The notes beneath the pieces were generated by a model. It made no database searches, had not been told where the DNA came from, and saw only the letters and a list, made by a program, of their open reading frames with translations. A DNA stretch of 64,000 nt, taken from NCBI GenBank assembly GCA_965249595.1, contig OZ252242.1, positions 434,001 through 498,000 of the forward strand. The letters run 5' to 3'. The translations under genes were made by a program, and so were the position numbers. Of this stretch, positions 17,060 to 25,580 are shown one piece after another (position 1 is the first letter of the stretch; every line of letters begins with the position of its first letter). Origin of the DNA: VXNJ01 sp965249595. Lineage in GTDB: Bacteria > Chloroflexota > UBA11872 > VXNJ01.

Positions 17060-18312
17060 ATTGCGTCTCGCGGCGCGCCTTAATCGCCGCTGCCGCCACC
17101 GGCATCGTGCTCACAGCCTGCGGCAACGAAACGGCGCCGGCGCCGCAACCCGCGGCCTCGCTGGAGCCTGAACCGACCAGCCCGGCGCCAGTTCCCCAGA
17201 GCAGTTCAGAGGCGGTCAGCCGACCGGACATGACGTTAATTCCACTGCAGGAAGATGAACAGGAAGCGGTCGCGAAGTGGAAGAATCGCGGCTGGCAGAC
17301 TGACTTTTCCATCAAGTCGGTTCATTTGTCCGAAATCACCCAGGCCGCCGCCTTTCGCGACGTTATCCCGCCCATCGACGATCCCCAATTCCTCCAGGCC
17401 AGCGAGTTATCCGACGCGATCCCCGGCAACGAACCGATCGCCGTTCTCCAGCAGGGCGAGATCGTCAAGGCCTACCCACTGCGGATACTCACTTGGCATG
17501 AAATCGTCAATGACTCAGTCGGTGGCGCACCGGTGGCCGCAACCTATTGCCCGCTGTGCAACACGGCCACCGGATTTAAGCGGGTGATCGACGGGACCGT
17601 TCTGCGGTTGGGGGTTAGCGCCAACCTGCGGGCGTCCAACCTGATCATGTGGGATGACCAGTCGGAATCCTGGTGGCAGCAAGGAACCGGCGAAGCTATC
17701 GTCGGCGCTCATACCGGCAGGCGGCTGGACTTTGTGCCAATGGCGGTGGCGTCCTTTTCCACCCTGCTGGAGAGTTGGCCGGATAGCCGGGTGCTCACCG
17801 AAGACACCGGCCAATCGCGAAGTTACGGTGACAACCCCTACGTGGGCTATGACTCAGGCAGCCGCAAGCCCTTTTTGTTTTACGGTGACGTTGACGATCG
17901 CCTCAACGCCTACGAACGGGTCGCAATCGTGGCCATCGGCGGCCAGCAGGTGGCCTATCCCTTTAGCGAGTTGGCAAAGCAGCGAATAGTCACCGACATC
18001 GTCAGTGGCGAACCGATCGTGTTGTTCTTCCAACCCGGCACCGCGTCGGCTTTGGACAAGCGATCAATCGCCGATTCGAGAGATGTTGGCGCAGCCGGCG
18101 TTTTCGTGCCCAGTTTGGACGGGAAACCGATCGCCTTTGAGTTGGCGGACGGTCAGATCATCGATTCCAACACTGGCAGCATCTGGAATTCGCTGGGCGT
18201 CGCCGTTTCCGGAGAGCTGGCCGGTCGGCAGCTCGAGCCGGTCGTTCATGGCAACGATCTTTGGTTCGCGCTGGCCGCCCTCCGTCAAGAGGTCCGCCTC
18301 TACCGCGCCTAG
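17026..18312 (+). CDS. DUF3179-family lipoprotein
   Basis: A 428-residue protein of the DUF3179 family, whose function is not known. ATG 17026 gives an N-terminus with two arginines (VSRRALIAAAATG) and a lipobox VLTAC, then an Ala/Pro/Glu-rich linker, so it should be anchored outside the membrane. The conserved domain starts around AAFRDVIPPIDDPQF and includes PLRILTWHEIVND, the cysteine motif AATYCPLCNTATGF, SGNLR-like SANLRASNLIMWD and SWWQQ. The C-P-L-C pair is a family feature that may bind metal or be redox active. The start lies inside the stress-protein gene, giving a 34-base overlap; TTG 17041 is an alternative. It may be part of the recA transcript. Confidence 0.8.
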   Translation: MPGSYLAPKPLNCVSRRALIAAAATGIVLTACGNETAPAPQPAASLEPEPTSPAPVPQSSSEAVSRPDMTLIPLQEDEQEAVAKWKNRGWQTDFSIKSVHLSEITQAAAFRDVIPPIDDPQFLQASELSDAIPGNEPIAVLQQGEIVKAYPLRILTWHEIVNDSVGGAPVAATYCPLCNTATGFKRVIDGTVLRLGVSANLRASNLIMWDDQSESWWQQGTGEAIVGAHTGRRLDFVPMAVASFSTLLESWPDSRVLTEDTGQSRSYGDNPYVGYDSGSRKPFLFYGDVDDRLNAYERVAIVAIGGQQVAYPFSELAKQRIVTDIVSGEPIVLFFQPGTASALDKRSIADSRDVGAAGVFVPSLDGKPIAFELADGQIIDSNTGSIWNSLGVAVSGELAGRQLEPVVHGNDLWFALAALRQEVRLYRA

Positions 18313-18360
18313 CGCCGGCGACGCTCGATGGGCGAATTTCCCGGCCAGGCTGCCGGTCGT

Positions 18361-18436
18361 TGGTGCCCCCAAGGGAGTTCGAATCCCTGTCTACACCTTG
18401 AAAGGGTGTCATCCTAGTCCACTAGACGATGGGGGC
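18361..18436 (-). tRNA. tRNA-Glu (TTC)
   Basis: On the reverse strand the sequence folds as a tRNA: acceptor GCCCCCA paired with TGGGGGC, discriminator A and a genomically encoded CCA at 18361-18363. The anticodon stem ACACC/GGTGT encloses the loop CTTTCAA, giving anticodon TTC, and the T arm contains GGGATTCGAACTCCC. The D arm has TCTAGTGGACTAGGA. All invariant parts are present, so it should be functional. Confidence 0.96.
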
Positions 18437-18640
18437 CGGTATTGACGTTATGGGCCACTGCGATTCGCGCAGCCGGTGATTTTAGGGAAATTTTCGTTGT
18501 TTGCAGAGAGATCGCCACACCCCAACCGGCGGCGGCGTGCAAATTTAGGCATACAAGGCCAATGGATTTTCCGGTGCGAGGCATTGCCGGCAATCGCCGG
18601 TCTGATTGGGAGAATTCGCCAGCCGGTTAGGAGGACCCCA

Positions 18641-19339
18641 ATGAATCCCGCATCACAGGAACTGCTGGACGCCATCGCCCACTTCGATTCGGCGACCATT
18701 TTCAACGCCGTAGCCAAAGTCAACGAGAAGCTCAAGGAGGGCGGCGGCATCGCGGAGAACTACACCGGCCCGGAGCTGCGCAGCCATATGGCCGACATGG
18801 GAGTCGTGGTCGGATACGCCGTCACCGCCGAAGTGACGTGCCTAGATCCAGACTCCGAGCCGCTGGCCTGGGACGCCTACTACGACGCGCTCGATGAGGC
18901 TGGCGGTCCAACCATCGCGGTTCTAAAAGACGTCGACTCGCGCCCGGGCCGCGGCGCCGCGTTCGGCGACAGCATGGCCGCGCTGCACCGAGCGCTCGGA
19001 GTGCAGGGAGCGGTCGTTGACGGTTCCATACGCGACGTAGCGGGCATAAGGGCGGTCGGACTGCCGATGTGGAGCACCGGAATAGTGCCGGGCCACGGTG
19101 TTTTCAACCTGACCCGTGTCGGCGTTTCGGTAACGGTGGCCGGACTGCGGATCCTGCCGGGCGAGCTGATCGTCGCCGACGGTGATGGCTGCACGAAGGT
19201 TCCGGCCGGCATGGACCTCGAAGACATCCTGCAGGCCGCCCGCGAGATAAGCGCCATGGAGTCCACCCTCCGCGCTTTGGTCGGCGATTCAAAATTCACC
19301 CTCCAAAAATATCGGGATTGGCGGGCCACCAACTCCTGA
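18641..19339 (+). CDS. RraA-like protein (HMG/oxaloacetate aldolase family), copy 2
   Basis: Second member of the RraA/HMG-aldolase family here, 232 residues. It shows FDSATIFNAVAK at the N-terminus, GRGAAFGDSMAALHRALGVQGAVV (here split as GRGAAFGDSMAALHRA and LGVQGAVV) and the Arg-Asp motif DGSIRDVAGIRAVGLP, with the C-terminal strand IVADGDGCTKVP. ATG 18641 is preceded by a perfect AGGAGG six bases away, stronger than its neighbours' sites. Its sequence differs clearly from copy 1 at 4907, so they probably act on different keto acids. It stands alone between tRNA-Glu and the fic gene, so context does not show its pathway. Confidence 0.82.
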   Translation: MNPASQELLDAIAHFDSATIFNAVAKVNEKLKEGGGIAENYTGPELRSHMADMGVVVGYAVTAEVTCLDPDSEPLAWDAYYDALDEAGGPTIAVLKDVDSRPGRGAAFGDSMAALHRALGVQGAVVDGSIRDVAGIRAVGLPMWSTGIVPGHGVFNLTRVGVSVTVAGLRILPGELIVADGDGCTKVPAGMDLEDILQAAREISAMESTLRALVGDSKFTLQKYRDWRATNS

Positions 19340-19589
19340 AAGCGGACGCGTCAACGTCGACCGCCTCACGAGGGCCTGCGGTGTCGACGCCAAAACCATA
19401 ATGCCCAGCTGACAAGGCGTCAAGTTTGTGACGGTCCGAACCGGCGTTCCGCAAAATTTCCGGTTTGCAGCGCCTAAGGCCGACGCCGGCCGGACAGAAA
19501 TCGATAGTCGGTCGACCCGCGGCGGCCTCACCGAATAACCACACTGTCGCCAATTGTTGCGCAGGTGACCGACGGCGTGACAAATTCAT
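19340..19589. other. Intergenic region upstream of fic
   Basis: No gene is supported here; minus-strand frames 19289-19531 and 19296-19724 lack recognisable motifs. Together with the inverted repeat that follows, it forms a 322-base gap before the fic start. Confidence 0.45.
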
Positions 19590-19634
19590 CGTTATGTTCG
19601 TTAAGGGACTCAAACGAACATAACGACTTACAAT
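19590..19634 (+). promoter_or_regulatory. 13-bp perfect inverted repeat with -10 box upstream of fic
   Basis: CGTTATGTTCGTT (19590-19602) and its exact reverse complement AACGAACATAACG (19613-19625) flank a ten-base spacer. A TACAAT -10-like box follows at 19629-19634, 28 bases before the fic start. The placement over the -35 area suggests an operator for a dimeric repressor. Without a T-run after it, a terminator is less likely. Confidence 0.6.
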
Positions 19635-19661
19635 ACTTTCAACGTCGAACATAGCGAGCAG

Positions 19662-20840
19662 ATGGACAAGGGAACGGACAGCATGGCCCACGGTCGGACT
19701 GTCGTCCATATTGACGGTTACCAAGCATTCGTTCCAGACCCCCTACCGCCTCCAATCAATTGGAATGAGGACCTGGTCGTCGCGTTATCCGGCGCCGACC
19801 GTTCGATTGGTCGGCTTGCCGGTGAGGGCGCCAAATGGCAATATTCGAACCTGATAATTCCGTCGCTTATTCGCGCTGAGGCCGTCTCGTCGAGCCGCAT
19901 CGAAGGGACTGGGACATCGCTGAGCGAATTGCTGGAAATTGAAACTCGTTTGCACCTCGACGAGCCAACTTCCGACTATTCCGAGGTGGCGCGCTACGTG
20001 GCGGCGCTGGAATTCGGGCTAGAGCAACTGCACACGCTTCCGGTGTCATTGCGGTTGGTGCGGCAGTTGCATGACAAGTTGATGCTTCCCAATAATCACG
20101 GAGCCGGCCGTAGCGGCCAGCTCCGCAAGGTCCAAAACTGGATCGGGTCGCCCGGAAGAGGAATACATCAAGCAAGCTATGTCCCGCCGCCGCCGGGTGA
20201 GCTTGATCGGTGCTTGGATCAATGGGAAAAATCCGTTCATACCGATCGTTTTCCGCCGCTGATCCTAATTTGCCTGGCGCATGCGCAATTTGAAGCCATC
20301 CACCCGTTTGTGGACGGGAATGGACGGGTGGGACGCTTGTTGATCACATTGATGTTGATTGAGCGCGATGTCCTACCGGCACCGCTGCTGGATCTGAGCA
20401 CCTACTTTGAGAGGACGCGCGACGAATACATCGATCGGCTCAACGCAATCTCTTCGTCCGGCCGGTGGGAGGAGTGGCTCCTCTATTTCCTGCGTGCCGT
20501 GCAGATCCAATCTGAACAGGCGGTCAGTCGAATCCGTTCCATGAATCAGTTGTTTGAAAACTGGCGCTGCCAGGTCGCCGATAACCGAGCGCCGACTGTT
20601 GAAAAAGCCCTGATGCTCTTTGCGGAAAGTCCGTTCTGGACGATCGCGGCAGCTGCCGCTCAATTGCGAGTTTCCTTTTCCACCGCCCGACGGGCGTTCA
20701 TTCGGCTGTTGGACTATGGCATCATCACCCAGATCGGTAAGGGATCGCGAGACCGGACTTTCTGTGCTCGAAGTGCCCTCCAATTGCTCATCAAACCGGT
20801 CGCCCATTCGCCAAGAGGCGGCGCCCGGCGACTAATTTGA
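19662..20840 (+). CDS. Fic/DOC family protein with N-terminal inhibitory motif and C-terminal winged helix
   Basis: Fic enzyme expected to attach AMP (or another nucleotide part) to target proteins. It has the complete active-site motif HPFVDGNGRVGR at residues 214-225. An inhibitory helix motif S77-x3-E81-G82 (SSSRIEG) lies ahead of the Fic core, the class II arrangement in which the glutamate blocks ATP binding. The N-terminal domain (GYQAFVPDPLPP) is the usual Fic_N type. After residue 300 a winged-helix-like segment (FWTIAAAAAQLRVSFSTARRAFIRLL) suggests DNA binding. The start ATG 19662 gives 392 residues; ATG 19683 is also possible, with AAGGGA nearby. No antitoxin gene is adjacent, so the built-in motif may replace one. 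The inverted repeat in front might be bound by the protein itself (inference). Confidence 0.9.
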   Translation: MDKGTDSMAHGRTVVHIDGYQAFVPDPLPPPINWNEDLVVALSGADRSIGRLAGEGAKWQYSNLIIPSLIRAEAVSSSRIEGTGTSLSELLEIETRLHLDEPTSDYSEVARYVAALEFGLEQLHTLPVSLRLVRQLHDKLMLPNNHGAGRSGQLRKVQNWIGSPGRGIHQASYVPPPPGELDRCLDQWEKSVHTDRFPPLILICLAHAQFEAIHPFVDGNGRVGRLLITLMLIERDVLPAPLLDLSTYFERTRDEYIDRLNAISSSGRWEEWLLYFLRAVQIQSEQAVSRIRSMNQLFENWRCQVADNRAPTVEKALMLFAESPFWTIAAAAAQLRVSFSTARRAFIRLLDYGIITQIGKGSRDRTFCARSALQLLIKPVAHSPRGGARRLI

Positions 20841-21010
20841 TGGTCGATCAAATTTTGCAACCCGACATCCGACGGCCAGCAGTGCTTTGGAAGCCGGGGC
20901 CACAGGGTCATAGAACCGGTCGCCCGAACAATCCCGGGCATAACTTGATTCGGCAATCTGGCCCGCCGGTCGGCATCGGGCAGTAGGCAATATTCCCGCC
21001 CAAACACAAA

Positions 21011-21958
21011 TTAAATTTGGCTGCCCAAACCCTTTTCGCGGGCCAAGTTAACCACTACCGCGGCGGCGGCAACGTCCCATGCGCCAATGCCCAGCGACTC
21101 AAAGCAGGTCGTAGCCTTCTGGCTTCGTCGACCGGTAGCCTTACCGCCAACAACATCAGCTAGCGTGATCGCCATTCCCCAGGAAAACGTGCCGGCCGCG
21201 TTGGCGCCGATCAAATCACCGGCCTCGAACCGGGCCTGGTCCTTGTCATCGCAGACCACTCGATCGAATGCACCGACGGTTTCCGGAGCCAGCTCGGCTG
21301 CGTTGGAACGGTTGGACCCCATCGCATTTACATGTACGCCAGCCGGCAGAATGCCGCTGATCACCGGGGTGGCCGAATTGGTCGCAGTGATGATCACGTC
21401 GGCACCATCTACTGCCGCGGCACTCGAGTTAGCGGCAGTAACGGGAATTCCCAATCGGCCGGTCATCGCGGCGCAGAACTCTTCAAGGTCAGCGCGATTG
21501 CGGCGGTATGCACTCACTGAGCCGATCGGAAGTGCGCGGCAGACCGCATCAACCTGGGTTCGGGCCTGATAACCGCCACCAATGATCCCCAAGCGCTCAG
21601 ACTCGGGCCGGGCCAGGTACTTGCTGGCCACTCCGCTAGCCGCCCCCGTGCGCAATTGGCCCAGGCGACCGGCCTCAATGACCGCCGCCAGCTGGCCCGA
21701 TTCGATTTCATAGAGCATCACGCAAAAAGCAGCTCCCTTGCCGGGTGAGGCCAAATACGATTTGTGACCGGCGTATCCGGTGCCCTCGTCGCTGGCCGCC
21801 ATAACGTGCAGGGTCCGGCCCGATTGATGGATCCGGCGGCGTGGCAAATTCATCGCCGCCCCGGTTGCCAGGCGAGCCTGCACGCCTTCAACGGCGTCCA
21901 TTGCCAGCTGGATGTCTAGTAGCTCATCGACATCCGATTCAGTCAGGTAGAGCGGCAT
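21011..21958 (-). CDS. Ornithine cyclodeaminase/mu-crystallin family protein
   Basis: NAD(P)-dependent enzyme of the ornithine cyclodeaminase, alanine dehydrogenase and ketimine reductase family. The 315 residues start at ATG 21958 and show the substrate-domain segment HVMAASDEGTGYAGHKSY with the conserved Lys, then EAGRLGQLRTGAASGVASKYL, the nucleotide-binding LGIIGGGYQARTQVDAV, and DGADVIITATNSATPVI. The end has the family segment DKDQARFEAGDL. It could act as a cyclodeaminase, an amino acid dehydrogenase or an imine reductase; sequence alone does not decide. The next gene on the same strand (FucU/RbsD) ends about 50 bases upstream, so they may be cotranscribed. Confidence 0.85.
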   Translation of the reverse strand: MPLYLTESDVDELLDIQLAMDAVEGVQARLATGAAMNLPRRRIHQSGRTLHVMAASDEGTGYAGHKSYLASPGKGAAFCVMLYEIESGQLAAVIEAGRLGQLRTGAASGVASKYLARPESERLGIIGGGYQARTQVDAVCRALPIGSVSAYRRNRADLEEFCAAMTGRLGIPVTAANSSAAAVDGADVIITATNSATPVISGILPAGVHVNAMGSNRSNAAELAPETVGAFDRVVCDDKDQARFEAGDLIGANAAGTFSWGMAITLADVVGGKATGRRSQKATTCFESLGIGAWDVAAAAVVVNLAREKGLGSQI

Positions 21959-22010
21959 TGGTTTTATCGGCCTTTCTTTATGTCAGGCGGCGTTCGAATT
22001 CACCGACTGT

Positions 22011-22445
22011 TTATTGGTCAGGGGCGATGATGCCCTTTTTCAAAATCACATTGCCGTAGAGGCGGCGCTCGCTTGTGGAAACGATCGCGAACGCTTCCTC
22101 CGCCCGCTCGTAGAAATCGAAGCGCTCAACCGCTTCGAATCCGACTGCGGCTCCTTCCGCGTTCTCGGCGATCTGACGAAATTCCTTCACCACTGCCGGC
22201 TCATCGCCGCCGTCAACCGGAGCCATCGTCGCGCAGGGGTTATCAACGAAGGTGTCCAGCGGCAGCAGCGAGAGAACCGCCGAGAGCACCTCGGTGGCGC
22301 TGTTGCCGTCCATTCTTACCAGGCGTTGAGCGTTGGCGGTATCGGGGAAATTTGCATCCACGATGACCAAATCGTCACCATGCCCCATGGCCATCAAAAC
22401 ATAGACCAAGTCGGCATTTACCAGTGGGTCAATCCCTTTTAGCAC
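22011..22445 (-). CDS. FucU/RbsD family sugar mutarotase
   Basis: Member of the RbsD/FucU family, which interconverts sugar anomers (pyranase or mutarotase activity). GTG 22445 gives 144 residues starting LKGIDPLVNADLVYVLMAMGHGDD (in two parts: LKGIDPLVNADLVYVL and MAMGHGDD) with the catalytic-region His, followed by VIVDANFPDTANA. The C-terminal half has FYERAEEAFAIVSTSERRLYGN, whose Tyr/Glu pattern matches FucU. This start sits six bases after GGGGGAG and matches the usual family N-terminus; the frame also opens at TTG 22460 but without a ribosome site. The sequence looks more like FucU (L-fucose mutarotase) than RbsD, but the sugar is not certain. No fucose pathway genes are near. Confidence 0.85.
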   Translation of the reverse strand: MLKGIDPLVNADLVYVLMAMGHGDDLVIVDANFPDTANAQRLVRMDGNSATEVLSAVLSLLPLDTFVDNPCATMAPVDGGDEPAVVKEFRQIAENAEGAAVGFEAVERFDFYERAEEAFAIVSTSERRLYGNVILKKGIIAPDQ

Positions 22446-22487
22446 CGGCGGCTCCCCCAACTAATGCGATCGCGACCCAATCCCGGG

Positions 22488-22766
22488 TCAGGGCCGATTT
22501 TCCCCGTTTCCAGCCTCGGCAGCGCGTACGCTCTTGGCCAAACTGGTCGGTGGCGGTCCGCCCCGACTGACTTTATAGCCGCGCCGCGATAGGTAATAGC
22601 GATCTGTAAATCCATAGCTATTCCACGCGATGCCCGAGGCGATTGCCACCGCACCAATCACCAATGGCCAACGCACTCCGGAATCGTTAACGTCTAAAAA
22701 GAAACTAGCCAGCAGCAACAGTCCGGCGGCGCCGATACCGCCAAAAATCGCAATCGCCAATATCAA
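22488..22766 (-). CDS. Small two-segment membrane protein, unknown
   Basis: A 92-residue protein not recognised as a known family. Two hydrophobic segments (ILAIAIFGGIGAAGLLLLAS and WPLVIGAVAIASGIAW) suggest two membrane spans joined by a short loop, followed by a charged tail. The start would be TTG 22766, with GAGG and GGGGG upstream; the start is tentative. It lies between fucU-like and phosphoesterase genes on the same strand. It could also be an unexpressed frame, but coding over the hydrophobic segments and tight spacing favour a gene. Confidence 0.5.
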   Translation of the reverse strand: MILAIAIFGGIGAAGLLLLASFFLDVNDSGVRWPLVIGAVAIASGIAWNSYGFTDRYYLSRRGYKVSRGGPPPTSLAKSVRAAEAGNGENRP

Positions 22767-22831
22767 CGCGCCCCCAACCTCAAATAGGGCGTGGACTGGG
22801 CCACGCGGCGGGCGAGTCGGCTGCGGCGGTC

Positions 22832-23614
22832 TCAGCTGGCCAGTGCCCGACGCCAGAAGCCGGGCAATATTTCAACCGCGGGATAGCCCAGGCGGCGACC
22901 GGCCGCAATCTCGAGCTCGTTATCCCATTCGACTTCATGCTGGCGAAATTCCCAGCGCCGCGCCGCGCGGTCAAACCATACCTCGATCCAGTTGGCCAAG
23001 TGCTGGGTTTCGCGCTCGTACTTGAGACCGACGCTGCCCGGCCTTACAACCCGCACGCCGCCGATCTCCGAATCCTGCGGCGCGTGAATGTGGCCGGTGA
23101 TCATCATCTGCGGCCGCCGGCTTGATCCCAGGAGGCGGTTGTACACGTTGGGCGAAGTGGTGGGCGTTAAGAAATCGTCGACGTTGCTGGCGTTGGCATG
23201 GGTGATCATCAGCACCGGCGAGCTTGGGTAGGCGCGCAGACGGATGGCGAATGGGAGATTGGCTCCGGCGGCAATGAGTTCCGGGGTCAGTCGATCGTGG
23301 CAATAAAAGAAGGAAGCTTTGATGATCGACCGCTTGCTCAATCCCCACGGTGGCGGCGGTACGTCGCCAGTTAACAAATCGCGCTCCGCATTTCCAACGA
23401 GCATCAGGGCGCGCCGGTCAATAAGCCGATCCCAGACCGCTAGCGGGCGTGGCCCGCCAGCTAGCTGATCGCCGTTTGAAATTACGGCCGCGAAAGGACC
23501 GCAACGCTCAATATCAGCGAGTACGGCGGTGAGTGCCGACAGATTGGCGTGCACATCGCCAAACACGGCGTAGCGAGGAGTTGGATTCAGCTGGCAATTC
23601 CCAAGGATTGTCAA
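22832..23614 (-). CDS. Metallophosphoesterase (calcineurin-like)
   Basis: Calcineurin-type phosphoesterase binding two metal ions. Motifs are AVFGDVHANLSALTAVL (GDxH and x-N-x-x-A), SNGDQLAGGP in the GDxxD position, VGNAERDLL (GNHE-like, with Ala-Glu replacing His-Glu), MITHANAS and MITGHIHAPQ. The missing His in the GNHE-like motif is notable but also occurs in the YfcE/predicted phosphodiesterase group. With TTG 23614 as start it has 260 residues; the open frame extends further upstream to 23710 but that part has no family similarity. A nucleotide or small phosphodiester is a likely substrate; nothing nearby narrows it. Confidence 0.75.
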   Translation of the reverse strand: MTILGNCQLNPTPRYAVFGDVHANLSALTAVLADIERCGPFAAVISNGDQLAGGPRPLAVWDRLIDRRALMLVGNAERDLLTGDVPPPPWGLSKRSIIKASFFYCHDRLTPELIAAGANLPFAIRLRAYPSSPVLMITHANASNVDDFLTPTTSPNVYNRLLGSSRRPQMMITGHIHAPQDSEIGGVRVVRPGSVGLKYERETQHLANWIEVWFDRAARRWEFRQHEVEWDNELEIAAGRRLGYPAVEILPGFWRRALAS

Positions 23615-23959
23615 AAATATGCATTGACTCGGCAGATATTGGTGACCTAGACGCGGCCGCATTCGCCGAGTGGCGAAAAGGCCGGCGAAGTCAGGGAATG
23701 CGCGGCGCAATAGTAAACCGCGCCCCCAGGGAAAATTTTATTGGGAAACCACCTGCCCTGGTCAATACGGTATTGAGTAACTGGCCGCAGCGGGGGCCGA
23801 GCAGAGCCGACGGTCACCGTTTGCGTGGGATCTGGGTGCGTACCAAAAAGGTCGTCGCAGCCCCGTCCGCGCGGGCATTTAGCTGCTAGCTGTCAATAGT
23901 TCGTAGCATGCCCGTAAGCCGGGTTATCGATTTGCGAGGAAGCCCGTGCGGCCGGCCCC
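23615..23959. other. Intergenic region between phosphoesterase and the ThiS/MoaD-like gene
   Basis: No gene is supported in these 345 bases. The plus-strand frame 23533-23889 overlaps the phosphoesterase and has no motif. A short piece near 23915 (CCGTAAGCCGGGTT) recalls RNase P RNA 3' sequence, but the surrounding sequence does not fit that RNA. Confidence 0.45.
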
Positions 23960-24250
23960 TTAGCCCCCGGCGGCGGCCGGAACTATCGAGACCCGGGTGC
24001 CCGCGCTAATTTCTGTTTCCAGTCCGGATAGGAAACGAATGTCTTCATCACCGACATAAATCTGGACGAATGCCGACAACTCGCCATCGGCGTCCAGCAA
24101 ACGGCTCTTAAAACCAGGGTGTGCAGCGTCGATCTCGTCAATCATCGCGCGCACGCTGGGACAACTGGATTCGATTCGTTTTTGATTCCCAACCAGATCA
24201 CGCATTGGGGATGGTATGCGGACAGTAGCCATGTTTGCCGGGAGGTCCAT
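23960..24250 (-). CDS. ThiS/MoaD-family sulfur-carrier-like protein
   Basis: Small beta-grasp protein of the ThiS/MoaD (ubiquitin-like) family. It ends in the Gly-Gly tail (VSIVPAAAGG) that is adenylated and converted to a thiocarboxylate in working sulfur carriers. Core strands are MATVRIPSPMRDLVGNQKR (starting at ATG 24232), FVQIYVGDEDIRFL and ISAGTRVSIVP. The frame opens at ATG 24250, but family members usually begin at the second ATG, 24232; neither has a strong ribosome site. It follows thrC by 64 bases on the same strand and so falls under the SAM riboswitch upstream. No moaE, moeB, thiF or thiG is in the window. It could serve molybdopterin, thiamine or cysteine/homocysteine synthesis; the gene order favours amino-acid sulfur transfer. 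Confidence 0.82.
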   Translation of the reverse strand: MDLPANMATVRIPSPMRDLVGNQKRIESSCPSVRAMIDEIDAAHPGFKSRLLDADGELSAFVQIYVGDEDIRFLSGLETEISAGTRVSIVPAAAGG

Positions 24251-24314
24251 TTCTCGTTTGGGGAGGTGAAGTTAAAAGGCCGTCGGGGCCCTTCGAAATT
24301 GTCAGAAGTCTTAG

Positions 24315-25580
24315 CTAGGCCAGGACCGGCTCGCCACGCAGGTTCTTTTCGATCGCTTCTTCAAATGACGTCAGCGTCGGATTGATGGTCATCGTGGCTT
24401 TGCCGTAACCGGCCAGCGCCTCTTGCGTTTTTAGGCCATTGCCGGTTATGTAGGCGACGACCGTGGAGTCGGGTTCAAACTGGCCGGCCCGGGCCAATTT
24501 GATCAAGGTGGCCACGGTCACTCCGCCCGCCGGTTCGGTAAATATCCCTTCATCGGCGGCGAGGATCTTGATGGCCTCGACGATCTCGTCATTGCCAACC
24601 TTTTCGATCACACCGCCGGATTGGCGCGCCACTTGCAAAGAGTAATTGCCATCGGCCGGATTGCCAATCGCCAAACTCTTGGCCAAGGTGTCGGGATCGC
24701 GGACCGGCTCAAACTCGCTGCGGCCTTCAGCAAAGGCGTCGGCCACCGGCGAACAGCCGTCGGCCTGGGCCCCGGAAATTGCCACGTCGGAGCGGTCAAT
24801 CAAACCAACTTCGACCAGTTCCTTAAATCCTTTGGCGATCTCGGTGTAAAGGGCCCCGGAGGCGATCGGCACCACGACGTGATCGGGAGCCCGCCAACCG
24901 AGCTGCTCGGCCACTTCGAACGCCAGCGTCTTAGAGCCCTCGGCGTAGTACGGGCGCATATTGATGTTGCAAAACGCCCAGTCCTCTTCATCGGCGATTT
25001 CCGAGCAGAGACGATTCAACTGATCATAGGTGCCATCCACGGCCACCAGGTTGGCGCCATAGACGGCCGCATTTAGTACCTTGCCAGCCTCGACATCCGA
25101 CGGCATAAAGACGTAAACATCGAGCGGGGTGCGAGCGCCGGCGCCGGCCACGGCCGAGGCCAGATTGCCGGTTGAGGCACAGGCGAAGACCTCATAACCC
25201 AAGGCCCGGGCCTTGGCCAAGGCCACCGTTACCGGTCGGTCTTTGAATGAAAAGGTCGGGTTGAGGCTGTCGTTTTTGAGGTAAAGCTCCTTTAAACCCA
25301 GTCGATCGGCCAGCTTGGACGCCCGCTGCAGCGGGGTGAAGCCGACCCGAAATTCGCGATCCCAGCCATCGTCTACCGGCAAGAGGTCGGCGTAGCGCCA
25401 GAGCGAGAGCGGCCCGGCGGAGATTTTTTCACGGCTGACCAGCGATCTGATCACGTCGTAGTCGTAGTAGACCTCGAGGGGGCCGAAACAAAGATTGCAA
25501 ACGTGCTGGGCACCGGCATCATAGGTTGCTGCGCAGTTCTTGCATTGGAGGCCGAGCACCTTCTTGGGCTTGGCGAGCAT
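24315..25580 (-). CDS. thrC: Threonine synthase (zinc-ribbon type), possibly another phosphohomoserine enzyme
   Basis: Fold-type II PLP enzyme closely resembling threonine synthase, which converts O-phosphohomoserine to threonine. A zinc ribbon stands at the N-terminus (LQCKNCAATY ... HVCNLCFGPLE: two CxxC pairs), then GFTPLQRASKLADRLG, the PLP lysine in LNPTFSFKDRPV, and CASTGNLASAVAG. The C-terminal half includes VVPIASGALYTEIAKG and TEPAGGVTVATLIKLA. At 421 residues it has normal length, and ATG 25580 is the start. Upstream is a long leader with a SAM-I riboswitch, and downstream a ThiS/MoaD-like gene. SAM control is expected for methionine-related genes rather than for threonine synthesis, so the enzyme may make homocysteine from phosphohomoserine, or the riboswitch may balance flux at this branch point. 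Confidence 0.88.
   Translation of the reverse strand: MLAKPKKVLGLQCKNCAATYDAGAQHVCNLCFGPLEVYYDYDVIRSLVSREKISAGPLSLWRYADLLPVDDGWDREFRVGFTPLQRASKLADRLGLKELYLKNDSLNPTFSFKDRPVTVALAKARALGYEVFACASTGNLASAVAGAGARTPLDVYVFMPSDVEAGKVLNAAVYGANLVAVDGTYDQLNRLCSEIADEEDWAFCNINMRPYYAEGSKTLAFEVAEQLGWRAPDHVVVPIASGALYTEIAKGFKELVEVGLIDRSDVAISGAQADGCSPVADAFAEGRSEFEPVRDPDTLAKSLAIGNPADGNYSLQVARQSGGVIEKVGNDEIVEAIKILAADEGIFTEPAGGVTVATLIKLARAGQFEPDSTVVAYITGNGLKTQEALAGYGKATMTINPTLTSFEEAIEKNLRGEPVLA

Noticed and set aside
23905..23950. RNase P RNA-like piece (CCGTAAGCCGGGTT)
   Set aside because: The neighbouring blocks expected in RNase P RNA are absent on the matching strand, and a protein gene occupies the place where the RNA body should be.
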